In this document: one piece after another, positions 57,709-64,000 of the stretch
Layout of the letters: each line of letters opens with the position of its first letter
Position numbering within the stretch: the first letter of the stretch is position 1
Assembly (NCBI GenBank): GCA_030448265.1
Contig: JAUJNG010000012.1
Coordinates: forward strand, 62,001-126,000
Length of the DNA: 64,000 bases
Source: Abditibacterium sp.
GTDB taxonomy: Bacteria; Armatimonadota; Abditibacteriia; Abditibacteriales; Abditibacteriaceae
Direction: 5' to 3'
Program-made: the position numbers and the translations under genes
The notes under the pieces: model-generated
Databases searched by the model: none
What the model was told of the DNA's origin: nothing
What the model saw: only the letters and a program-made list of their open reading frames with translations

Positions 57709-59106
57709 TCACGGCGTCCATTCTAAAACGCTGACTTGCTGTGGCGGCACATCTTCGAGAGTTTCGGCGTCGCCTTGTCCGACGCGCTGCACAAACAAAT
57801 GCAGTTGCCTGCGGCGTTTCCACATCATCGGATCATAGGTCGGCTCCCACAGGCCGACATTTTGGCTCGTTAAATCGAAAGTCTTCCAGTTGGCGCGACC
57901 AGCGTCGGTGGACTGGGAAACCGAGATGCCGTTGCCGCGCTCTTCGTCGCGGAAAATCACATAAATTTCGTTTTTGGCACCGGCGACAACTTGAGGCCGT
58001 GAAATCGGGATGCGTTTGGTGCCGCCGCCACTCAAACGAAACGGGGTTTTGCGGTTTCCCACTTGATTGTGGCGCCATTTCTGGCCGTCGTGCCACACGA
58101 TTTGATACTGTGGCACTTCGGTCCCCGCCGCGCGCCAGTAAGTGGCAACTACCGGACGGTCGTTGGCATCGACGGTCATCGAAGTCTGATTGATGAGTTC
58201 GCTGTTGGTGGGCACTTTCCAGGCGACTTCGGCGTTTTCGATGGTGATGGGGAGCTGATATTTCTCGCCCGTCGATTTCTGCCAGGTTTTACCCTGATCG
58301 GGCGAATAGGCATACGAAACGTCGTGATTGGTGGCGACATCGCCGGTGTCACGCCATACCCAGGAAAGGTGAATGCCGCCTTTTTTGTCGATGGCGAGCG
58401 GGTTGATATACGCATTGCGCCGCCCGCCGCCCGCGACGAGCGGATGCTGCACCTTTTGCCACTTCCGGCTCTGCACATCATAGCGGTTGAGCATGGCGTT
58501 GCCGTTGCCAGACGAGCCGTCGCGATAGAGAAACAGCAAATCTCCGTCGGGCAGGTTGAAGAACTGCGGATACGTGACGCGAGCCTCGTTTTCGCCGGTC
58601 ATCGACATTTCGCCACCCATTTCCAGGCTTCGTGGCGCGGTGCTTTGAGCGTAGCGCAGTTTGTGACCGTGTAAGTCCCACACCATGTGCAAAACGCCCT
58701 TGCCGTCAATGCCGAGCGAAATCACGTTGTGCGCGTCTTGGGCGCGGCCCTTGTATTGGGTTTTGCGCGTTTCCCATTGGGAACTGCCGATTTTGCGCCT
58801 GGCCAGCATCACGTTGGTTTCACCGTCATACCAAGCGATGGTCTGGGTGTTGCCATGCGTGATAAGGCTGTTGGTGCGAAAGACGGCGGCGTTGACCGAC
58901 GATTTCGCCCAACCGGTGTTGCCTGTTGGTATCAACTTCACGTTTTTAACATTGATGGGCGTGAGTTGAGTAACAGGTGTAAGTGGCATCGCGGATGCAG
59001 GAATTACTGTCCCAGATACAGGCTCCTGCTGTGCAAAGCAGGAGGTCGAAACGAGAGAGACAAGGGCAAGAGTGTAGACTCTGTGTTGTGCCGTGTGGAT
59101 ATGCAT
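57709..59106 (-). CDS. Secreted BNR_4 beta-propeller protein (possible PL24/PL25-like ulvan lyase relative)
   Basis: Start at 59106 (MHIHTAQHRVYTLALVSLVS) gives a signal peptide and 465 residues. Propeller repeats include TIAWYDGETNVMLARRKIGS, ISLGIDGKGVLHMVWDLHGH, KLRYAQS and NPLAIDKKGGIHLSWVWRDT. The H.VWD.HGH.L.YA pattern is typical of BNR_4 (PF15892) proteins, the fold used by PL24/PL25 ulvan lyases. Catalytic residues cannot be confirmed by eye. GH105 in the same operon would process lyase products. It follows the pilin gene by 82 bases. Confidence 0.75.
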   Translation of the reverse strand: MHIHTAQHRVYTLALVSLVSTSCFAQQEPVSGTVIPASAMPLTPVTQLTPINVKNVKLIPTGNTGWAKSSVNAAVFRTNSLITHGNTQTIAWYDGETNVMLARRKIGSSQWETRKTQYKGRAQDAHNVISLGIDGKGVLHMVWDLHGHKLRYAQSTAPRSLEMGGEMSMTGENEARVTYPQFFNLPDGDLLFLYRDGSSGNGNAMLNRYDVQSRKWQKVQHPLVAGGGRRNAYINPLAIDKKGGIHLSWVWRDTGDVATNHDVSYAYSPDQGKTWQKSTGEKYQLPITIENAEVAWKVPTNSELINQTSMTVDANDRPVVATYWRAAGTEVPQYQIVWHDGQKWRHNQVGNRKTPFRLSGGGTKRIPISRPQVVAGAKNEIYVIFRDEERGNGISVSQSTDAGRANWKTFDLTSQNVGLWEPTYDPMMWKRRRQLHLFVQRVGQGDAETLEDVPPQQVSVLEWTP

Positions 59107-59188
59107 TGCTTTGATCTGTTCGGGACGGGTGACTAACGGGCAAAGAGCCAGCAGGAAAAACTTGGTGGTTTTTAATTTGGGCCAAGTT

Positions 59189-59938
59189 CTAAAATGCTGC
59201 TGTGTAATTGCCGCCGCCGTCTGGGTTAACGCCATTAGTCTTTGAGTAGGGCTGATCCGGCAGCAAACCGAAATGACCGCTGCGGATACGGTCGGTTCGG
59301 CTCCATTTGGCGTGTCCGTCGCAATACAGCAGATTGCCACCTTCGAAATGATTGACGTTGTAACGCTCGGCTCCTGCGACGATACCGTGCCACGAGTTGA
59401 ATGTCACCCCACCCCCCCTACGCGGGCGCAGCAAAGAGCGCCGGACTCGGACATTTTCCTCACCCGCAAAAATGATTTCGGAAATCGCCGGAATCGCCGC
59501 CTGGCTGCGCTGCATGATCACCGCGTTGCCCTGAATACTGGTGTCACTGGTTGCGGTGGGGGTGATAAGCCCGACAAAATAGTGGGATGTAGCCGGCGCG
59601 GCCACGCCTGGCTGGGCGCTGGGGCAGATCAAGATCTGGTAGCTCTTCATGTAGGGATAAATGCCTGATAGCCAGTTCGGTTGAACGCCTGGATTTGCAA
59701 AATTATCGACATCGCCAACGTTGAGCGGCAGAATCTCGTCATAGTCCTGAATATATTGCAGGGCGGCCAAACCGACCTGCTTCGTGTTGGAAAGACAAGA
59801 ACTTCTGCGCGCGTTTTCACGTGCGCGGCCAAAAACGGGAAACAAAATCGCTGCCAATATAGCAATTATAGCTATAACAACTAAGAGCTCAATGAGCGTG
59901 AAGCCTCTGGGGCGAAGCGCAGAATGTGTATGCATCAT
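59189..59938 (-). CDS. Pilin-like protein (H-X9-DG family), first gene of the 46-60 kb operon
   Basis: The protein has 249 residues. Very short leader [17 protein letters not shown], helix [52 protein letters not shown], and near the C-terminus [15 protein letters not shown]. It lacks the conserved upstream block of the other four cassettes and instead has a sigma70-type promoter with palindromic operators (60055-60098). Eight genes of polysaccharide use follow on the same strand, so it seems to head that transcript. Confidence 0.92.
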   Translation of the reverse strand: MMHTHSALRPRGFTLIELLVVIAIIAILAAILFPVFGRARENARRSSCLSNTKQVGLAALQYIQDYDEILPLNVGDVDNFANPGVQPNWLSGIYPYMKSYQILICPSAQPGVAAPATSHYFVGLITPTATSDTSIQGNAVIMQRSQAAIPAISEIIFAGEENVRVRRSLLRPRRGGGVTFNSWHGIVAGAERYNVNHFEGGNLLYCDGHAKWSRTDRIRSGHFGLLPDQPYSKTNGVNPDGGGNYTAAF

Positions 59939-60054
59939 GGGAATTCCTCTTTAAGCAAGCTGATCGGGTTGAAGTGCCGTGATTACGTTTCGTTTGCCTT
60001 TTCGGGCCGATTCACCGTGTCGCCGCGCATCAAGGATGAACGAATATAAATAAT

Positions 60055-60098
60055 TGCACCGGTGCAGTAATATTACTGCATTGCTTTTCTGCTGTCAA
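60055..60098 (-). promoter_or_regulatory. Consensus promoter overlapped by two palindromic operators
   Basis: Minus strand: -35 TTGACA (60098-60093), 17-base spacer, -10 TAATAT (60075-60070). TGCAGTAATATTACTGCA (60063-60080) is a perfect 18-base palindrome covering the -10, and TGCACCGGTGCA (60055-60066) is a perfect 12-base palindrome at the expected start point. This is the form of LacI- or GntR-type repressor sites. The repressor gene is not in the window. Confidence 0.82.
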
Positions 60099-60536
60099 AT
60101 TTCAACCCGAATTTTCTGTGGCACAGGCGGGGAACCAATCATTCCACCGGACTCGCTACGGCGTCGCTCCTTTTCTAAAGCGTCACATAGAAAGGGGGAA
60201 AGAGGGCTTGTTTGAGGGTGGTTCGGGACATATTCGGCTCCTTTGTGGGCAGCAAAAGCCGCCGGATAAAAGTTTATTTTGTCGAAATGTCCGCGAAAAT
60301 CATCTTGGGTAAATGAGATTTTATCCAAGTTCAGGGAAGATTGAGGCGAGGCGATTTGCGATATTCGCAACCCAAAAAGGCAGCGTGGACAGGGCCGTGG
60401 TGGCGTTATGGACTACAGTGCGAGTTACCAGCTGGAAAACCCGAAGTAAAATGAGTTTCGTAAAACGCCGTGAATCTGGGCCTGCACTCTCATCCCTCCT
60501 TCAACACCTTAGAAGCTGTTTGAAAAGTTGGTTTGA
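60099..60536. other. Upstream gap of the 46-60 kb operon; nothing recognised
   Basis: No coding frame with a known domain and no repeat was found. A small inverted stretch with GATTTTATCCAAG (around 60310) and CATCTTGGGTAAATGAG nearby may form a weak stem. Confidence 0.4.
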
Positions 60537-60618
60537 GCGGGAGAAACCCGATTGGAAGGGTGCCTCGGGCCCGTCCAAAGACGGGGAAGAGGATCGCGGC
60601 GAGAATAACAATAATAGC
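60537..60618 (-). pseudogene. Pilin fragment at the IS982 copy B border
   Basis: On the minus strand, right after the IS end, GCTATTATTGTTATTCTCGC and the next bases encode [18 protein letters not shown] and then unrelated sequence. It continues the pilin sequence that is cut off at GTTGTTATAGC next to IS982 copy A (20554). Only about 19 pilin codons remain. Confidence 0.8.
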
Positions 60619-61624
60619 TAACGCGATGTGCAAGTTAGTCGAGGAGTTTGGCGAACTGGAGAGGCTTGAAGCCGTGTTGATACGCCAGGAAGATACAAAG
60701 TGTGTGGCACAGGACGGCGCGCAGTAGTCGGCTGCTCAGGTGCCAGGTGTCGCGGGCGTGACACGCCTTGAGTTGCAAGCGCCCGCACCACTGGCTAATG
60801 ACCGTCTCGATGCGGTAGCGCAAGCGGCTCAAGAGGGCGCTGCGCCTTTTGTCCTCTGCGGACGTCTTCTTCTTGGGCGGGGTGAGTAAGCGAGCATGAG
60901 GTGCCACTGTTTTAAGTTCTTCTTGCAAGGCTGGTGAGTGGTAGTTGCGGTCACCAATGACCACGCCTTCCACATCTTGCATCAGGTCAGGTGTTGCGGC
61001 CACATCGGCGACATGAGCGGGTGTTATCACCAAGCGCCGCACAACGCCTGGAAAGGAGACCTGCAAGTGCAAGCGGAAGCCGTAGAAGGTCTGGCGAGCG
61101 ACATGATCAAAGCCGTAGCTGGCTTGAAGACCTGTAGCCTCTTGGCACTTAAAGCGGCGGCAGAAGGAGGCGCGGGCAAAGCGGCACACCGGCAAAGGCA
61201 CGCTGTCGAGAAAGTGCAGATGGGCATGATGAGGCAATTGATTCACCAGATGTTGCCACACCTGTTCCTTGAGGCGCCACAAATTGGCGCTCTGGCGGGT
61301 GTAGGTGGTGCGATGCACCTGCGGCAGAACCGGAAACAGGGTATGGTGCTGGCGCCTGAACAGGTCGAAGGTGGCTGTGTCCTGTGCATGACCCAGAAAC
61401 AAGCCCATCACCTCAATGGTGAGCACTTCGCTCTCGCTCAGGAGCGGGGGTGGCCCGCTCTGGCGCAAGCGGCCTTGGGGCAGTTGGGGCAAAAGCTGTT
61501 TCACGGCATCGTCTACGGTGCAATACACCGCTATAATCATCTCGTCCAAGTTCATGGTGTCCTCCGGTTGGCACCAATTGGTTCACCATGTTCTTGGGCG
61601 TTTTACAACTTGCACTTCGCGTTA
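60619..61624 (-). mobile_element. IS982-family insertion sequence, copy B
   Basis: Terminal repeats TAACGCGATGTGCAAGTT (left) and AACTTGCACTTCGCGTTA (right) match copy A. The length is about 1,006 bp. Its transposase is complete. It is opposite in direction to copy A, about 40 kb away. Confidence 0.88.
60635..61555 (-). CDS. IS982 transposase, copy B, intact
   Basis: The protein has 306 residues (MNLDEMIIAVYCTVDDAVKQ). The catalytic triad is in HFLDSVPLPVC, VIGDRNYHSP and RIETVISQWCG. The CCCCC run near 61448 is intact, unlike copy A. It presumably supports movement of both copies. The start lies about 70 bases inside the IS end. Confidence 0.92.
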   Translation of the reverse strand: MNLDEMIIAVYCTVDDAVKQLLPQLPQGRLRQSGPPPLLSESEVLTIEVMGLFLGHAQDTATFDLFRRQHHTLFPVLPQVHRTTYTRQSANLWRLKEQVWQHLVNQLPHHAHLHFLDSVPLPVCRFARASFCRRFKCQEATGLQASYGFDHVARQTFYGFRLHLQVSFPGVVRRLVITPAHVADVAATPDLMQDVEGVVIGDRNYHSPALQEELKTVAPHARLLTPPKKKTSAEDKRRSALLSRLRYRIETVISQWCGRLQLKACHARDTWHLSSRLLRAVLCHTLCIFLAYQHGFKPLQFAKLLD

Positions 61625-61653
61625 ACTAAAAACCGCATATCAAAGGCGCTCTG

Positions 61654-61697
61654 TTTGAACTGCGCTTCCTGCGGGTATAATAAGGTAATCGATTACC
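61654..61697 (+). promoter_or_regulatory. Promoter and palindromic operator before the Tat sulfatase
   Basis: -35-like TTTGAA (61654-61659), 16 bases, perfect -10 TATAAT (61676-61681), then the perfect 14-base palindrome GGTAATCGATTACC (61684-61697) at the start point. The form fits a LacI-type repressor site. The sequence differs from the operators at 60055-60080, so a different regulator is likely. Confidence 0.7.
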
Positions 61698-61714
61698 ACG
61701 ACGAGATTTCACCC

Positions 61715-63211
61715 ATGACCCTCACAAAACCGCAAGACTCCTCCAAAGTGTCAGCCGCCGCTTCAACGCCTTTGCATTTCAATCGCCGCGCCTTTTTGCG
61801 CGGCCTGGCCGCCACCGGCGCGCTTCTGGGCGCGTCCGCGCTGGGCGGAACACAATCCGCTTTCGCGCAAGCGCGCGCGGCGGCTCAAGCGGCGGCACGG
61901 CCTAATTTTGTCTTTATTTTGTGCGACGATCTCCGCAAAGGCGCGCTTTCGAGCGAAGGGCATCCCTTCGCCAAAACGCCGCACATCGACCGCATCGCAC
62001 GCGAGGGCATGACCTTTCGCAATGCTTTTGTCACTACGCCGGTGTGTTCGCCCTCGCGCGCCAGTTTTTTGACCGGACAGTTCGCCCACACTCACGGCGT
62101 GGTCAAAAACACGCGCTACGAAGAACTCTCGCATCGCCTCATCACCTGGCCGCGACTTTTGAACCAGGTCGGATATGAAACCGGCTACGTCGGCAAGTGG
62201 CACATGGGGCAGGACGATAAGCCGCGTCCTGGCTTCGACCACTGGGTTTCCTTCAAGGGACAGGGCGAGTATTTCAACCCGCCGCTCAACATCAACGGCC
62301 AGCAGGTTGAAACCAAGGGCTACGCGACCGACATCATTTCCGACCACGCCGTCGAGTTCGTGAAGCGGCCTCACGCCAAACCGTTCGCGCTTTATGTCGG
62401 GCACAAGGCGCCGCACGGGCCGTTCGTGACGGCGGAGCGGCACCGCACGCTGTTCGAGGGCCAGAGAATCACCCGCGCCGCCAGCGCGCGCGCGACCGTC
62501 GATCTGCAAAATAAACCGGCTCTGGGGCGCTACACCGACGGGCCGATGAAGGACGAATTCATCCTCAAACAACTGCGGATGATGACGGCGCTCGATGAGG
62601 GCGTCGGACGCTTGTTTGGCGCTCTGGAAGCGAGCGGCCAACTGGACAACACGGTTTTCGTCTTTTCCAGCGATCACGGCTACTTCTGGGGCGAACACGG
62701 CCTCACCGAAAAGCGCTTCGCCTACGACGAGGCGCTGCGCGTGCCGCTTCTGGTGCGCTTTCCCAGGGGCGTCAAAGCCGGTTCGTTCAGCGACCAGATG
62801 GTGCAGAGCATTGATTTAGCGCCCACGTTTCTCGAACTGGGCGGCGCTCCGATTCCGGCCCACATTCAGGGCCGTTCCCTGGTGCCTCTGCTGCGCGGCC
62901 AGGCGCCGCGCGACTGGAAAACCTCCATTTTGGCCGAGTTTCAACCCACCGAAAAGGAGCCGCTTCCCGCCTGGCAAGCCGCGCGCACCTCCGATTGGAA
63001 ATACATCCGCTACGCCGGTGAACCGAAATTCGACGAACTTTACGACCTCAAGAATGACCCGCTCGAAACCAAAAACCGCGCCCACGACGCCACCAAAGCC
63101 GCCGATTTGAAACGAATGCAGGTCGAATTGCAACGGCTGCTGGCGCAAACCAGCCGTCAGGCGCCCGCCGTTACGCCGCTCGCGGCGGTGACAGCCGCGC
63201 GTCAGCCGTAG
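61715..63211 (+). CDS. Tat-exported sulfatase (type I, Cys-type)
   Basis: The ATG at 61715 gives 498 residues; a longer in-frame reading runs antisense through the IS and is rejected. The twin-arginine signal is NRRAFLRGLAATGALLGASA. Then PNFVFILCDDLRKG, the formylglycine motif CSPSRASFLTG, KWHMGQDDKPRPGFDHW, SSDHGYFWGEHG and a C-terminal ELYDLKNDPLETKNRA. It acts outside the cytoplasm on sulfated sugars. It has its own promoter and operator and is followed by a palindrome and a secreted beta-helix protein. Confidence 0.93.
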   Translation: MTLTKPQDSSKVSAAASTPLHFNRRAFLRGLAATGALLGASALGGTQSAFAQARAAAQAAARPNFVFILCDDLRKGALSSEGHPFAKTPHIDRIAREGMTFRNAFVTTPVCSPSRASFLTGQFAHTHGVVKNTRYEELSHRLITWPRLLNQVGYETGYVGKWHMGQDDKPRPGFDHWVSFKGQGEYFNPPLNINGQQVETKGYATDIISDHAVEFVKRPHAKPFALYVGHKAPHGPFVTAERHRTLFEGQRITRAASARATVDLQNKPALGRYTDGPMKDEFILKQLRMMTALDEGVGRLFGALEASGQLDNTVFVFSSDHGYFWGEHGLTEKRFAYDEALRVPLLVRFPRGVKAGSFSDQMVQSIDLAPTFLELGGAPIPAHIQGRSLVPLLRGQAPRDWKTSILAEFQPTEKEPLPAWQAARTSDWKYIRYAGEPKFDELYDLKNDPLETKNRAHDATKAADLKRMQVELQRLLAQTSRQAPAVTPLAAVTAARQP

Positions 63212-63226
63212 GTTTGAGAAACACAC

Positions 63227-63369
63227 AGACCTCTTGCAAAAGTCCAGAGATTTGGATGTTCGTAGGTTCGTAGTAGCGCCGCGAGGCGCGTTTGGACGAA
63301 CTCTTACGCTTTCCACACGCGCCTCGCGGCGCTACTACAAACCGCTTTCGCTACTTTTGCAAGAGGTCT
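63227..63369. repeat. MITE-like palindrome, family E copy 2 with family D core
   Basis: Ends AGACCTCTTGCAAAAGT and ACTTTTGCAAGAGGTCT are exact inverted repeats, as at 47084. The inside is different: TCGTAGTAGCGCCGCGAGGC with its reverse complement, the family D core also found at 48961. Ends and core therefore combine freely. Confidence 0.85.
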
Positions 63370-63381
63370 ACTCCAGGAAAA

Positions 63382-64000
63382 ATGATGCAAAAATTCTCCC
63401 CTCGCGGCCTGCCACTGCGCGCCGCACTCCTTTTCGCACCGCTCGCGGCGACTCTATTGACCACCGCGATTCCCACTCTGGCCCAGGGCCAGGTTCAGGC
63501 GGATCCCGACGCGCCCAACGCGCCGATTCCCGACCGCGAAACCTTCGGCCAGAAGCCCAGAGAAACGCGACAGGCGCCCGATTTGGCCGCCATCGGTGTG
63601 GCGCGCACCAATTATCCGATCCCGCCAGGCGCCCTGTTCGCGTCGCCCCAGGGCAACAATCGGGCGTCGGGACGCGACCGCAACGCGCCCACCACGCTTT
63701 CTCAGGCCGTCGCGACGGTGCCGGCAGGCGGCACCGTCGTGCTGCTCGGCGGCACTTATCGCGGCCTGGCGAGGCTTAAAATTCCGCGCCGCATGACGCT
63801 TCAGGCCGCGCCAGGCGAAACGCCCTGGATCAAGGGCAGCGTTGTGGTGTCGGGTTTCGTCCCCGACGGCGGGCGCTGGTCGGTGGCGTGGAACCGCAAG
63901 CTGACGCACGCGAACCAATTGGATCTGGACAAAAACAACCCCATCGCCGGCGACACCGACATGGTGTTTGTCGCGGGCCGCTCGCTCAAACAGGTCGCGG
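63382..64000 (+). CDS. Secreted right-handed beta-helix protein, 3' partial
   Basis: The frame is open to the window end (206 residues visible). A signal peptide MMQKFSPRGLPLRAALLFAP, then LAATLLTTAIPTLA, is followed by a proline- and arginine-rich linker (PRETRQAPDLAAIGV). Then NYPIPPGALFASPQGNNRAS and TTLSQAVATVPAGGTVVLLG, GTYRGLARLKIPRRMTLQA open a pectate-lyase-like helix, as in DUF1565 and related secreted enzymes. It probably acts on the same polysaccharide as the sulfatase upstream. The enzyme class cannot be told from this part. Confidence 0.75.
   Translation, partial: MMQKFSPRGLPLRAALLFAPLAATLLTTAIPTLAQGQVQADPDAPNAPIPDRETFGQKPRETRQAPDLAAIGVARTNYPIPPGALFASPQGNNRASGRDRNAPTTLSQAVATVPAGGTVVLLGGTYRGLARLKIPRRMTLQAAPGETPWIKGSVVVSGFVPDGGRWSVAWNRKLTHANQLDLDKNNPIAGDTDMVFVAGRSLKQVA

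Noticed and set aside
60095-60370. 91-codon minus-strand frame upstream of the pilin operon
   Set aside because: It overlaps the promoter region, has no recognisable domain, and its C-terminal part (ALEKERRRSESGG) is a common non-coding repeat-type translation.
60938-61714. In-frame N-terminal extension of the Tat sulfatase through the IS982 copy
   Set aside because: It is the reverse strand of the transposase. The Tat signal and promoter fix the start at 61715.

Overview
The window comes from a GC-rich bacterium of the Armatimonadota/Abditibacteriota (former FBP) kind. This is inferred from many H-X9-DG type pseudopilins carrying an N-terminal [30 protein letters not shown] block, a divergent 16S rRNA, and a dense set of sulfatases, Gfo/Idh/MocA oxidoreductases and secreted glycan enzymes. 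The phylum is not proven. Coding density is high, but many intergenic gaps are filled by 80-180 bp palindromes, and several genes carry single-base homopolymer indels.

Layout. 1-10.6 kb (+): hexuronate catabolism (UxaE, UxaC), a dipeptide/oligosaccharide ABC importer whose first gene fuses the binding protein to a permease, a small GspF-like protein, two ATPases and a Gfo/Idh/MocA enzyme. 10.7-16 kb (-): two sulfatases around a second oxidoreductase, then an AraC regulator. 16-21.7 kb (+): an IS200/IS605 copy, three tandem pseudopilin cassettes, a pilin remnant and an IS982 copy. 21.9-34 kb (-): an operon-like run read as pilin, sulfatase, beta-helix enzyme, aldehyde dehydrogenase, FAH-family dehydratase, enolase-family dehydratase, GH31. 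34-36.7 kb: IS remnants and an M28 peptidase. 37.1-42.8 kb (+): rRNA genes in the unusual order 23S-5S-16S. 42.9-44.8 kb: IS630 and IS200 copies and a broken glycosidase. 44.9-46 kb (+): a third oxidoreductase. 46-60.1 kb (-): a second long run read as pilin, BNR_4 beta-propeller protein, ADP-ribosylglycohydrolase-like protein, six-hairpin glycosidase-like protein, GH105, L-fucose/L-arabinose isomerase-like protein, and a ribose/rhamnose-type ABC importer. 60.6-64 kb (+): a second, inverted IS982 copy, a Tat-exported sulfatase and a secreted beta-helix protein that leaves the window.

How it fits together. The enzymes describe the breakdown of a sulfated, uronate- and deoxysugar-containing polysaccharide. 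Sulfatases remove sulfate. The beta-propeller, beta-helix, six-hairpin, GH105 and GH31 enzymes cut the chain. Two ABC importers take up products. Uronates go through UxaC/UxaE. Pentonates go through a dehydratase, an FAH-type dehydratase and a semialdehyde dehydrogenase (Weimberg type). Both long catabolic operons begin with a pseudopilin gene, and one of these has a textbook promoter overlapped by palindromic operators.

The most noteworthy signals are the pilin-headed catabolic operons, the 23S-5S-16S order with matching palindromic promoters and separate processing stems, two inverted IS982 copies whose outer flanks are two halves of one pilin sequence (suggesting a ~40 kb inversion), and at least six families of long intergenic palindromes.
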